Assembly (NCBI RefSeq): GCF_900302445.1
Contig: NZ_ONZF01000005.1
Location: forward strand, 1-64,000
Direction: 5' to 3'
DNA: 64,000 bases
DNA from: Palleronia abyssalis
GTDB taxonomy: Bacteria; Pseudomonadota; Alphaproteobacteria; Rhodobacterales; Rhodobacteraceae
The notes beneath the pieces are model-generated. The model was given only the letters and a program-made list of their open reading frames with translations, ran no database searches and was not told the DNA's origin. Positions 47,675 through 56,487 of this stretch are shown piece by piece. A program made the translations under genes and the position numbers. Every line of letters begins with the position of its first letter. The first letter of the stretch is position 1.

Positions 47675-48025
47675 CTATCGCCTTTTGCCGGCACCCTCGG
47701 CCAAGCGCCGCGCCACATCGGCGCGGCCAAAAGCTTTCCGGGCCACGTCAAGAACTTGCTCATGGCCAGCACGCAGACGGGCGTGCTGGCTTTGCAGCAC
47801 CCGCAGGCGTTCCTCGGTCGCGGCCATCCACGCCATTTCCGCTCCGGATACGCGGGCAAGATCCAGTGCAGCGTCAGCCTGACGTGCCGCACGCTGGTCC
47901 TGGATTTCCGCGATCTCACTTCTTAGTCTTGCCATTTCCGCCATGATGACGCGAACCTTCGAGAGTTCGCGGTCGCTGATGACGCCGGCAATGTCGGCCA
48001 GGTCTTCCAATTGTTTATGGTTCAC
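47675..48025 (-). CDS. Coiled-coil protein after flhB, FliJ-like candidate
   Basis: A 116-residue, highly charged helical protein (RELSKVRVIMAEMARLRSEI, AEIQDQRAARQADAALDLAR and EERLRVLQSQHARLRAGHEQ). The start is a GTG at 48025 that overlaps the flhB stop (GTGA), so translation is probably coupled. Size and coiled-coil form recall FliJ, the export ATPase stalk, but fliI lies elsewhere in this region and sequence identity is not decisive. It is the last gene of the flhA-fliR-flhB operon. Confidence 0.65.
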   Translation of the reverse strand: MNHKQLEDLADIAGVISDRELSKVRVIMAEMARLRSEIAEIQDQRAARQADAALDLARVSGAEMAWMAATEERLRVLQSQHARLRAGHEQVLDVARKAFGRADVARRLAEGAGKRR

Positions 48026-49086
48026 CTTGCTTTCGCCTTTCTGCGCATATCCTCCGAGAACCTGATCGCGACCGCGACAGCGGCATAGTGCTCGGGCCGG
48101 ATCTCGTGCCCGATTTCCACGGCGCCGTATATGGCTCGCGTGGTCGGCGGATCGGGATGGATTGGAACTCCGGCCTCGATGGCCACCTCGCGGATCCGTG
48201 CGGCCACGACATCTACGCCCTTGGCAACGCAGACGGGCGCCCCCGGATTGGACCGCGACCATTTCAGCGCAACGGCATAATGGGTCGGGTTTACAAGGAC
48301 GACGCTGGCATCCGGAACATCCTGCAGCATCTTGTTCGAGGCGATCTCCATCCCTTTTTGCCGGCGTTGCTGCTTCATGTGGGGATCGCCCTCGGAGTCT
48401 TTGTGCTCGTCCATCAGTTCCTTGCGGGACATGCGGTGCTTGCGCAGGTGTTCGGCCTGCTGAAACAGTAGGTCGACGAAGCCGATGGCTAGCGCGACGA
48501 TCAGCACAATGCTCATGAACTGCACTGTCATGGACAGGGCTCGGGCCGTGCCGATGGCGGGTTCGACCAATACCAGGGAAAGGATAGACGGCATGCTCTG
48601 CGCAAGGAACACGAACAGCGCGACGGAATAGATCACCAGTTTCGCGGTGCTCTTGGCGAACTCGAACAATCCCGCGCCGCCGAACTTCTGCTTTGCGTTC
48701 GAAAGGATGGAGATACGGCTGATCTTGGGTTTCAGCTTGGTGCCGGTCACCGTGAAGGACCGCTGCCCGAGAATTGATAGCAGGGCGAAGGCCATGGGAA
48801 GCAGGATCCATGGGGTCAGGACAAGGCCCAGAGCGAGGCTGAGCGGAAGCAGGACGGCCCCCGACGGCGGCTCGAACGGCGCGCTCTCCAACAATCGTGC
48901 TAGATTGGCCCCAGCCTGTTGCAGGGAGGTCGCCCCGAAAACACCCGCGGCCAACAACATCCCGGCATAGCTTGCGGCGGTGGTCAGGTCAGTCGACTTG
49001 GGGACTTCACCCTTCTTGCGCGCATCGTCGAGCTTCTTCTGACTTGGCTCGTGGGACTTTTCGGCTTCGTCGTCGGAACCGCTCAT
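48022..49086 (-). CDS. flhB: Flagellar export switch protein FlhB
   Basis: A 354-residue export-gate protein with four membrane helices (about residues 30-215) and a cytoplasmic C-terminal domain. The autocleavage site NPTH is at residues 266-269 in VVLVNPTHYAVALKWSRSN. Cleavage here switches export from hook to filament proteins with FliK. The N-terminus SHEPSQKKLDDARKKGEVPK S is typical. It overlaps fliR and the downstream gene by four bases each. Confidence 0.97.
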   Translation of the reverse strand: MSGSDDEAEKSHEPSQKKLDDARKKGEVPKSTDLTTAASYAGMLLAAGVFGATSLQQAGANLARLLESAPFEPPSGAVLLPLSLALGLVLTPWILLPMAFALLSILGQRSFTVTGTKLKPKISRISILSNAKQKFGGAGLFEFAKSTAKLVIYSVALFVFLAQSMPSILSLVLVEPAIGTARALSMTVQFMSIVLIVALAIGFVDLLFQQAEHLRKHRMSRKELMDEHKDSEGDPHMKQQRRQKGMEIASNKMLQDVPDASVVLVNPTHYAVALKWSRSNPGAPVCVAKGVDVVAARIREVAIEAGVPIHPDPPTTRAIYGAVEIGHEIRPEHYAAVAVAIRFSEDMRRKAKAR

Positions 49087-49859
49087 CTGGCCGCTCCGGT
49101 CGGGTCGAGGAAGAAGGCGTCCATCGTGGACAGCCAGACCTGAAGGGCAAACGGAAGCGACAGTGCGACGAGAACCAGCCCGCCGAGCGTGATCGCCGGG
49201 GCCCCCACGAAAGCGACCATCAGCTGGGGCATGGCGCGATTGATGACGCCCAGGGTCAAGTTATACAAAAGCGACGTGATCACGAACGGCATGGCCAGCC
49301 CGAACGCCAGGGCGAAAGCACGGGCCACCCGCGTAATTCCCCAATCCAACAGGTCCCCCGGCACCGGCAATTGTCCGGGCGGCAAAAGGTCGTAGGAATA
49401 GACGAGGTAGGCCGCGATCTTGACGTGCAGGCCCAGCATGACAGCCAAGGCCAGTCCCGCGACGACCATGATGTGCGAGATCGTCGGTTGCGGATCGAGA
49501 CCGGCGCCGCCGAAGATCTGCGCCAGTGAGATCGACTGCGCAGCCATGGCCCCGGCGACTTGAAGGGCGATCACGAAAAGGCGTAGGATCGCCCCCAAGG
49601 TCAGGCCGATTATCGTCTCGCTCAGCAGCAGCCGCCCGATCAAGTCCGCGGGCCCGACATCGGGAAGGGCGGGTGCCACGGCCGGGGTCGCGATCAGCGT
49701 GAAGGCAAATGCCACGACCAGGCGGACGCGCACCGGGACGGTGCGCTCTCCGAATGCCGGCAGAAGCGCCATCGCCGCTCCGATGCGAAGGAAAACGGCG
49801 AACGCCGCCAGGAAGGCGACGCCGACCAGTTCCGTCAGGGCGGTCAGGGCGGCGATCAC
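49083..49859 (-). CDS. fliR: Flagellar export gate protein FliR
   Basis: A 258-residue membrane protein with about six helices. It has LRIGAAMALLPAFGERTVPV near the start and MAAQSISLAQIFGGAGLDPQ, YSYDLLPPGQLPVPGDLLDW and ALGLAMPFVITSLLYNLTLG-like stretches seen in FliR. It overlaps flhA and flhB by four bases, so the three export-gate proteins are made from one operon. Confidence 0.93.
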   Translation of the reverse strand: MIAALTALTELVGVAFLAAFAVFLRIGAAMALLPAFGERTVPVRVRLVVAFAFTLIATPAVAPALPDVGPADLIGRLLLSETIIGLTLGAILRLFVIALQVAGAMAAQSISLAQIFGGAGLDPQPTISHIMVVAGLALAVMLGLHVKIAAYLVYSYDLLPPGQLPVPGDLLDWGITRVARAFALAFGLAMPFVITSLLYNLTLGVINRAMPQLMVAFVGAPAITLGGLVLVALSLPFALQVWLSTMDAFFLDPTGAAR

Positions 49860-51934
49860 GCTGGAACGGTTCCGACCAGGGCTGGCTGCGCTTCGGTCCC
49901 CAACTCCTCGAAGCTGAGCACAGGGTTGGTCAGGCCTTTTGCGGATAGAACCATGCGCAGGAAACGCCGTCTGTTGGCCGAGGTTACAATGGCGGGGAAG
50001 ACGCCGCGTTCTGCCGCATCGTTAAGCGTTCCCGCAGCGCCCTCGATCAGCCTGTTGAAGGCGTCCGGCGGCAGTGCCACGTTCGCCGCCGCGGCCTCTC
50101 CACCCAATTGATGCTGCTGGAACGTTTGTTCCCACTCCGGGGCCAGCTGGATCAGCGGGACGGACCCGTCGGGCCGTTTCAATTCGGCGATGAGCTGGAA
50201 ACTCAGGCGCTGACGCACGATCTCGCAGATCGCCTCGGCCGTCGCGGCCTGCCCTCGACCCTGGGCGATTGCTTCGAGGATCAGCGGCAGATTGCGGATC
50301 GACACACGTTCTTCCAGAAGAAGCTTGAGGACTTGAAGCAGAAGCTCGTTCGGGACCTTGTCCGGAACAAGTTCCTCGATCAGCCGCCGGTTGGCGTTGG
50401 CGCGGTCGGGATCCGACAAGTTGACGTACTCGTCCAGCAATCGCCGGAGCGTCTTGAGTGTCATCAAGCGGTGAAGGTTCCTCTTGATGATTTCCAGCAA
50501 ATGCGTCGCCAGAACCTCGGCGGGGCTGACCGTCGTGACGCCAAGCGTCGCGGCGTCGTCTTGGGATTCGGCGTCGATCCAACGCGCCGGCGCACCGTAG
50601 ACAGGCTCTTCGACATCCGATCCGGGGGGCAAGGCCGCGCGGGACGTATCGCCCAGCAAGGCCAGGACGCGCGAAGGTTCGATGACGCTTCTGACGCGTT
50701 CGACCCCGTGAATGCGAATGACATAGGTTCCATCCGGAAGGCCCGGATCGTCGGTCAATCTAATTTCAGGAAGAACCAGGCCGAAGGATCGGGCGACATG
50801 CTGGCGCATGTTTCCAATCCGGGAGTCGAGACCAGTCCCTGGATCCAATACAAGCGGGACGAGATCCGGCGCGAACTCCAAGTGGATTTCGTCGAGATCG
50901 AGCGTATCCCCCATGGATCTTGGGGGGATCGCTTCGGTTTCAGGCGCCTTGGCTGCCTGTCTTTCGCGTGCCAGCGCCGCTTTGTGGGCCGAGTAGGATA
51001 GCCATCCGAGTCCTACCGCGCCGGCCATGAACGGCACGAATGGCAGACCCGGGACAAGGGCGAACAACCCCAGAAGGAATGCTACGGTGGCCAATGCGGA
51101 CGGGTGGCGGCCGAACTGTTCGAAAAGGGCAATGTCGGTCGATCCGTTGGCGCCCCCGCGTGCCAGCAACAGCGCCGACGCGATCGAGATGATGACGGCG
51201 GGGATTTGCGTAACCAGACCGTCGCCTACCGTGAGGATCGCATAGGTCTCGAACGCGGATCCGATCGGCATCCCATGGACAATCGTCCCCATGGCGAGTC
51301 CCATCACGAGGTTCAGGAGCGTGATGAGCAAGCCTGCGACCGCATCGCCTTTCACGAATTTGGAGGCGCCGTCGAGCGAGCCGAAGAACGTCGTTTCTTG
51401 CTGTTCCGTCTCACGCCGGCTCTTGGCCTCGGCATGGTCGATCGCGCCGGCGCTCATGTCGCTGTCGATGGCAAGCTGCTTGCCCGGCATCCCATCCAGC
51501 GCAAAGCGTGCACCAACTTCGGCCATCCGGCCGGCACCCTTCGTGATGACGATGAAATTCACGATCATCAGAACGCCGAAAACCACGAGGCCCAGGAACA
51601 GGCTGCCCCCCATGACGAACATGGCGAACCCTTCGATCACGTCTCCCGCCGCACCGGTACCGGTATGACCCTGGCCGATGATCAGTTTGGTGGAACTGAC
51701 ATTCAGCGAAAGGCGAAGCATCAGCGCAGCAAGAAGAACGGTCGGAAAGGACGAGAAGTCCAAAGGCCGTTCGATGAACAGCGTCGTCGTGAACATCAGA
51801 ATGGCCAGCGCGAAGGACGCAGCCAACCCTACATCTAGAACCCACGCGGGCATCGGCAGGATCATCATGACGATGACCGCCATCAATGCCATCGACAACA
51901 GCACAGTCGGCTGGAAGACTGCGCGGATGTTCAT
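49856..51934 (-). CDS. flhA: Flagellar export protein FlhA
   Basis: A 692-residue export-gate protein with eight N-terminal helices (to about residue 320) and a large cytoplasmic docking domain. The FHIPEP-like signature is visible around FVMGGSLFLGLVVFGVLMIV NF, then GAGRMAEVGARFALDGMPGK and QLAIDSDMSAGAIDHAEAKS RR. The C-terminal part has THLLEIIKRNLHRLMTLKTL and IRNLPLILEAIAQGRGQ. FlhA forms the nonameric substrate-docking ring. It is the first gene of the flhA-fliR-flhB operon. Confidence 0.97.
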   Translation of the reverse strand: MNIRAVFQPTVLLSMALMAVIVMMILPMPAWVLDVGLAASFALAILMFTTTLFIERPLDFSSFPTVLLAALMLRLSLNVSSTKLIIGQGHTGTGAAGDVIEGFAMFVMGGSLFLGLVVFGVLMIVNFIVITKGAGRMAEVGARFALDGMPGKQLAIDSDMSAGAIDHAEAKSRRETEQQETTFFGSLDGASKFVKGDAVAGLLITLLNLVMGLAMGTIVHGMPIGSAFETYAILTVGDGLVTQIPAVIISIASALLLARGGANGSTDIALFEQFGRHPSALATVAFLLGLFALVPGLPFVPFMAGAVGLGWLSYSAHKAALARERQAAKAPETEAIPPRSMGDTLDLDEIHLEFAPDLVPLVLDPGTGLDSRIGNMRQHVARSFGLVLPEIRLTDDPGLPDGTYVIRIHGVERVRSVIEPSRVLALLGDTSRAALPPGSDVEEPVYGAPARWIDAESQDDAATLGVTTVSPAEVLATHLLEIIKRNLHRLMTLKTLRRLLDEYVNLSDPDRANANRRLIEELVPDKVPNELLLQVLKLLLEERVSIRNLPLILEAIAQGRGQAATAEAICEIVRQRLSFQLIAELKRPDGSVPLIQLAPEWEQTFQQHQLGGEAAAANVALPPDAFNRLIEGAAGTLNDAAERGVFPAIVTSANRRRFLRMVLSAKGLTNPVLSFEELGTEAQPALVGTVPA

Positions 51935-52073
51935 GGCACCTGCCTGCGATGCGGGTAACGCAGGCCGGACTCGGAAGGCGTTGTTTGACGGCCCATTCTA
52001 GGCGCACCTCAAATCGGTATCGGTACGCCCTGAGTAGCAGTCATTTCGTTGACAAAGTCCTAAGCGCGTTTCC

Positions 52074-53975
52074 CTATTCCGAGAGGATCTGGGAAAGCTG
52101 TTCCCTCAACGCGGCGGTATCCTCCACTAGGCGCGAACTCCGGGCGGTGACGGTGTCCGAAAGCACCGGCGCAGGCGGGGGGGGCTCGGGAATACGGCTG
52201 GCGATAAGGGCTGTCGCCTGCTGTCGCAGTTCTTCAGCATCTTCGCCTTCGATACCGGCTAGAAGTGTTTCTGACCGTTCGGGCTCATCCTTCGAGATGG
52301 CGATCTGGGCCCGTAGAAGTTTCTCGCCCCGCAACGGCAGCCCTATGCCACGGTCAAGCACGCTGATCGCGAGGTCCGGAACATGCAACCTCGTTGCGCG
52401 ACTGGCGATCTCAAGTCGAAGCTCGGCGTCCGCGATAGGGTGATCGGAGAGCCGCATCATCTGGCGCAGGAAGGTGGCATCGCCAAGGCCCAGTACACTT
52501 TCGAACAGATGCCGATTCAGATCCACGGCCAAAGCTGGCGTATGGGTTGCAACGTCGCGAATTTCATCGCTCGCTTTTTCGAACCGCGCACCGGCAATCT
52601 CCGCCAGGATGACCGCCCTGACGATACGATCTTTTTCCAGGCCTGTGATTTCGGGCAGCAGGGCACGAGCTTGATCCAACACCGAGACTGGCACGCTGTC
52701 CCCCGCGTCAAGAATGTTTTCGATCATGACGCGGATGGCTTCCGCAGCCTCCGGGGTTCGACGGGATACGATAGCCTGCAACTCGTCGCTCGATGGTGGG
52801 GCGTCCTCCATGGCGATCGAGGCCAGATCAGGCTGAGGATCGTCGCCTGCTGATCGAGTAGCGTTCCGAAGAATGGTGGCTTCTTCCTCACGCCCGAGGG
52901 CCAGCAGACTGGACATGGCGCGCCGTTCCAGGAACGGGCGGACCGGTTCGGGCGCGCCTTGGAGGGCAGAAACGATGGTAGCTACGCGATTCGGCAGGAC
53001 AGGTGGATCGGCGATCAGGGCCATCAGCGACATGAGCGGTCCGCACTCGGCCGCTTGGGCAACTGCGGGAGCTTCGATGCTGTCATCCATCAAGTACGCA
53101 AGTTCTGTCAGAATCTGACGGTCTGAACCCGGATCCGGATACGCCTCTAGAAGCCGAGCCGCTTCGATACCCATGCCGGCTGCGATCATCCTCTGCGCCT
53201 CGGCCGTCATCCAGGTTAGATCGCTTTCGGTGCTCGGCACGTTGCGGCGAGCCGTCATCCAGTCTTGCAATTCGTCTTCGGCAAATGGCGGACAGACGAT
53301 CTGCGGCGGGACACTGGAATACCCTCGGCCATCGCGCGTCTCAGTCTCTTCCGCGCGATATTGGGCGCCTGGTTCGGCGCCCTCTTCTTGCCTGCTTTCC
53401 AATACGCCACCTGAGGCTGCAAGAAGGTCACCCTGCAGGCGCGACCGAAGGGCCGCTACCCGATCTTCATGATCTTCGGAGCGGGGGGGCGCAGAGACAT
53501 TGCGGGTCAGCAAGCCGGGCAACAATGACACAGGGGGAGCGATCGGTCCTGCCGGGGCTTCGAACCTCGGTTCAATCCGAGACTCCGCGAACTCGGGTTC
53601 CGGCTCTTCCAGGGTTGGATCGGTGCTAGCGGGTCCGTCGAATATATCGATGGCGAGCCCTCCGTTGGGGAAACGGAACGTCTCGAACCTGCAATCGCAT
53701 TCCAGGTCGATGGTTAGGGAATTGGCGGAGTTTTGGGCAAAATCAGCAACGCGGTCTCGGTCGATCCGTCGAAACACATCCGAGAGATCATACGCAATTG
53801 CCCGATCCGTACTCAGTACGAGCGACGTGTCCTCCCGGGCAAGCGTCCAATCCGGGAAAGCCGAATAGTCGATTGCGACCCGAGTGAATCCCTGATGCTC
53901 GGCGGTGCGGACCGCAGCCTCCTGCGCCGAAGCCACCAGGGGGACGATCACGAACAGGATCGACAGGCGGATCAT
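52074..53975 (-). CDS. Large exported protein of unknown function in flagellar operon
   Basis: A 633-residue protein with a signal peptide (MIRLSILFVIVPLVASAQEA). After it comes a beta-rich N-terminal region (FTRVAIDYSAFPDWTLARED, FRFPNGGLAIDIFDG) that recalls AMIN-type periplasmic domains. An acidic linker with a Pro-rich stretch follows, and from residue 250 the rest is helical with repeat-like Leu/Ala patterns that suggest TPR or Sel1-like solenoids. I do not recognise the family. The stop of this gene lies 140 bases before flhA, and it overlaps motA by four bases, so it is translated with the stator gene. A stator- or peptidoglycan-linked role is inference. Confidence 0.7.
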   Translation of the reverse strand: MIRLSILFVIVPLVASAQEAAVRTAEHQGFTRVAIDYSAFPDWTLAREDTSLVLSTDRAIAYDLSDVFRRIDRDRVADFAQNSANSLTIDLECDCRFETFRFPNGGLAIDIFDGPASTDPTLEEPEPEFAESRIEPRFEAPAGPIAPPVSLLPGLLTRNVSAPPRSEDHEDRVAALRSRLQGDLLAASGGVLESRQEEGAEPGAQYRAEETETRDGRGYSSVPPQIVCPPFAEDELQDWMTARRNVPSTESDLTWMTAEAQRMIAAGMGIEAARLLEAYPDPGSDRQILTELAYLMDDSIEAPAVAQAAECGPLMSLMALIADPPVLPNRVATIVSALQGAPEPVRPFLERRAMSSLLALGREEEATILRNATRSAGDDPQPDLASIAMEDAPPSSDELQAIVSRRTPEAAEAIRVMIENILDAGDSVPVSVLDQARALLPEITGLEKDRIVRAVILAEIAGARFEKASDEIRDVATHTPALAVDLNRHLFESVLGLGDATFLRQMMRLSDHPIADAELRLEIASRATRLHVPDLAISVLDRGIGLPLRGEKLLRAQIAISKDEPERSETLLAGIEGEDAEELRQQATALIASRIPEPPPPAPVLSDTVTARSSRLVEDTAALREQLSQILSE

Positions 53976-54835
53976 GCGGACTTCGACCCCTTCAGCGCTT
54001 CTTCCAGATCGTCGAATGCAGGGCGCTGATGACCGGGGACGTTCTGGCGTCCGACCTCGATACAGATCGAAGGGCTGTGGTGATGCAGATTGGCGACGAG
54101 CACTTCGCGGATCAGCTGATAGAAATGCGCATCTTCCTCGGCCACGGCCTTCATCTTTGCGGCGAACGGACCGACGAAACCGTAAGCCAGAAACACGCCG
54201 AGAAAGGTGCCCACGAGTGCTCCGCCGATCATTTTGCCCAGGACCTCGGGCGGCTGATCGATTGCCGCCATGGTCTTGATGACCCCCAACACCGCTGCGA
54301 CGATGCCAAGGGCTGGCAAACCATCCGCCATATTCTGCAAGGCGTGACTGGAGTGAAGCGCCGCGTGAAGGTGCGCCTCCATACGCTTGTCCAGGACTTC
54401 TTCCACCTGATGCGGATCGTCGTAATTCATGCTGGCCGAGCGCAGTGTGTCGCAGATCAACTCGACGGCTTCACTATCCCCCTGAATCTTCGGATAGGCA
54501 CCAAAAATCGAGCTCTCGGCCGGGTTCTCGATATGCGTTTCCACAGCCAGCGGATCGGACTTGGCCATCCGGATCAGCTCGAACAGCAGGCACAGCAGGT
54601 CGCTGTAGTCTTCGGGTTTCCATTTCACACCCTTGAAGACCTTTTTAATGTCCTTGAGGGTGTGCTTGACGGTTGCGCCGTCGTTCGACAGCAGGAATGC
54701 CCCGACCGCCGCCCCCATGATCATCGTCATCTCGAAGGGGAGGGACGTCAGAATGATACCCAGTTTTCCGCCGGCGGCGAGATAACCGCCGAAAACCATC
54801 ACGAAGACGACGACAACGCCGACGATAGCGATCAT
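53972..54835 (-). CDS. motA: Flagellar motor stator protein MotA
   Basis: A 287-residue stator channel protein with four membrane helices. It has MIAIVGVVVVFVMVFGGYLA, PFEMTMIMGAAVGAFLLSND, the cytoplasmic loop around residues 70-170, MADGLPALGIVAAVLGVIKT with the conserved Pro, and GKMIGGALVGTFLGVFLAYG FVGPFA. It conducts the ions that drive rotation together with MotB, which is not in the window. It lies 3 bases after the motE gene. Confidence 0.95.
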   Translation of the reverse strand: MIAIVGVVVVFVMVFGGYLAAGGKLGIILTSLPFEMTMIMGAAVGAFLLSNDGATVKHTLKDIKKVFKGVKWKPEDYSDLLCLLFELIRMAKSDPLAVETHIENPAESSIFGAYPKIQGDSEAVELICDTLRSASMNYDDPHQVEEVLDKRMEAHLHAALHSSHALQNMADGLPALGIVAAVLGVIKTMAAIDQPPEVLGKMIGGALVGTFLGVFLAYGFVGPFAAKMKAVAEEDAHFYQLIREVLVANLHHHSPSICIEVGRQNVPGHQRPAFDDLEEALKGSKSA

Positions 54836-54838
54836 GAC

Positions 54839-55423
54839 TTACTCCTCAGGAAGATCGGCGTGACGCCCTGCCAGCATGACGCTGATGGCATAGGCGACGT
54901 CGGCCGGCATGGCGGCCAAGATTGCGGCGGAGGCGGCCGGCGACATGAGGCCCATGAACCCCGCGGCGAAGGCGGGCGGCATCTGCTCGAACAGCGGGGC
55001 GGCCTCCGCGGGCTTCATGTTCTCATAAACGGTGGCTAGGCGACTCAGATCATCCTCGGCCGCGCGGTCTGCCAGTTGAAGCAATTCGCGTAACTCGAGC
55101 TCCGCCGTTTCGATTTCTTCCAGTTGAAGGGCAAGGGCCTCGCGTCCCGCTTCGAGGCGGTCCGCCTCGGCCTGAAGCTCTTCCTCGCGCGCGTCGAGGT
55201 CTGCCTCCCTGGCTTGCAACGCTGCCAATAGCGTGGCGATCTCGTCTTCGGGTTGCTCCGGGGTTGCAGCGTGCGCCTGTGTCACCCTGACGATTTCGCT
55301 GGCCATCGCGATGGCTGTCCCATCCCCCAAACGCAAGATTGCCGAAGCTAGAAGGAATCCGGCCAAGACCGGCAAGGCTCCCAAACCGACTCGGCGAGCC
55401 TTGTGGCGGAATTTCCGTTTCAT
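54839..55423 (-). CDS. motE: MotE-like flagellar motility protein
   Basis: A 194-residue protein with an N-terminal membrane segment or signal (LGALPVLAGFLLASAILRLG), a coiled coil (LLAALQAREADLDAREEELQ, AEADRLEAGREALALQLEEI) and a C-terminal MgtE-N-like fold (TVYENMKPAEAAPLFEQMPP, SPAASAAILAAMPADVAYAI). In Sinorhizobium MotE is a periplasmic chaperone for the stator protein MotC. Its place between the coiled-coil protein gene and motA fits this role. Confidence 0.8.
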   Translation of the reverse strand: MKRKFRHKARRVGLGALPVLAGFLLASAILRLGDGTAIAMASEIVRVTQAHAATPEQPEDEIATLLAALQAREADLDAREEELQAEADRLEAGREALALQLEEIETAELELRELLQLADRAAEDDLSRLATVYENMKPAEAAPLFEQMPPAFAAGFMGLMSPAASAAILAAMPADVAYAISVMLAGRHADLPEE

Positions 55424-55836
55424 CGGACACCTACCGTGGAGCGCTGAGCGAAAAAGGATTGTGTGGCTGGCGCCGCGCTTCGATCGGCCGAGCGGGCCGA
55501 AGACGTGAATATGGGCGCGGGGGACGGCGTGCTCGGCGGAGGCGGGGGGGCCGTGTCGACGTCGTGCAGGGCTGCGACATGCAGTTCCAGCCGGCGAGCC
55601 ACGGAATCGGCCCGTTCGGTCAGCTCCTTCAGCGTGGCTCCAGAGCTATCGGACGACGCTTTCGCGGCTTCCAGCGCTTTGGTCAGATCGTCGACCTGCG
55701 CAGAGAGGACAGCCACGGCTCCGCCAACTCCGCGTTCGAGGTCGGTGAAGCGCGTCAGTCGTCGAGACAGGACGAAGCAATAGAATGCCGCGCCAATGGC
55801 GCCGGTAATCAGTAAAATATCGGCGATAAGGTCCAT
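55420..55836 (-). CDS. Membrane-anchored coiled-coil protein in flagellar operon
   Basis: A 138-residue protein with one N-terminal helix (ADILLITGAIGAAFYCFVLS), a coiled coil (GAVAVLSAQVDDLTKALEAA, TLKELTERADSVARRLELHV) and a Pro/Ser/Ala-rich tail. The family is unknown to me but the type is common in rhodobacterial flagellar operons. It overlaps motE by four bases and follows fliL by 11 bases, so it belongs to the fliL-orf-motE-motA-orf operon. Confidence 0.7.
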   Translation of the reverse strand: MDLIADILLITGAIGAAFYCFVLSRRLTRFTDLERGVGGAVAVLSAQVDDLTKALEAAKASSDSSGATLKELTERADSVARRLELHVAALHDVDTAPPPPPSTPSPAPIFTSSARSADRSAAPATQSFFAQRSTVGVR

Positions 55837-55847
55837 TCTGGTGCCTT

Positions 55848-56360
55848 TCAGCTTAATACAAATTCCATGACCAGGACGTCGCGCACCTTCCCGGCGCCGA
55901 CGACCATGTCGACCCGACGGAGGAGCTGGGCACGGATCTGCATCAGTGCTCCGGCGGTGCTTAAGGACGAGGGCTCAACCGCGCGCAGATAGCCGTTCAT
56001 GACGTCGATGACCCGCGGCATGAGGTGTTCCACGTCCGCTTTGTGCCGATTCGCCACCTCCAGTTGTGCCCGAAAGCGCAGGTGACGGTTGTTGTTCTGG
56101 CCCGACAAGGAGACGACCAAAGGCTCTACGGCGATGAACCCTACCTCCTCGGCAGTCAGCGATCCAATGATCTCTATCTCTTCCACCGCGGCGCCATCAT
56201 CTGCGCCGGCGGATTCGACCTCTTCCGAAGCACCGCCCAGAATCAGTCCGGACCAAACTGCATAGAACCCGCCACCGCCCAGAAGGACTGCGGCAATCGC
56301 ACCAATGATCAGGCCCGTTCGCCCCTTCTTGGGCGGTTCGTCTTCGCCGTCCTCGGCCAT
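55848..56360 (-). CDS. fliL: Flagellar basal-body-associated protein FliL
   Basis: A 170-residue protein with a basic N-terminus, one membrane helix (TGLIIGAIAAVLLGGGGFYA) and a periplasmic FliL domain: VGFIAVEPLVVSLSGQNNNR, HLRFRAQLEVANRHKADVEH and MPRVIDVMNGYLRAVEPSSL, ending VREEKVRDVLVMEFVLS-like (GAGKVRDVLVMEFVLS). FliL stabilises the stator around the basal body. It opens the operon that includes motE and motA and diverges from fliF. Confidence 0.9.
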   Translation of the reverse strand: MAEDGEDEPPKKGRTGLIIGAIAAVLLGGGGFYAVWSGLILGGASEEVESAGADDGAAVEEIEIIGSLTAEEVGFIAVEPLVVSLSGQNNNRHLRFRAQLEVANRHKADVEHLMPRVIDVMNGYLRAVEPSSLSTAGALMQIRAQLLRRVDMVVGAGKVRDVLVMEFVLS

Positions 56361-56412
56361 GCGATCCCGTCTCCGTCTTTCGTTCCGGTGAGATCAAATA
56401 AACCTAAAGACA

Positions 56413-56427
56413 CTAACCAATTGTTAA
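56413..56427 (-). promoter_or_regulatory. CtrA-type site in the fliL-fliF divergent promoter region
   Basis: On the minus strand the sequence is TTAA-N7-TTAG, one base from the CtrA consensus TTAA-N7-TTAA. It lies in the 127-base region between the divergent fliL and fliF genes, 53 bases before fliL and 61 before fliF. A one-mismatch site by chance in so short a region is unlikely, and CtrA controls flagellar operons in related bacteria. Binding is not shown. Confidence 0.5.
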
Positions 56428-56487
56428 GTCCGGACGGGCAAGAAGACCGCAAGACGGGCAGAAGCCCCGGGTGACAGGAGGTCGGTC

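Noticed and set aside
52049-52063. CtrA-like TTAG-N7-TCAA upstream of flhA
   Set aside because: Two mismatches and no supporting symmetry; likely chance.
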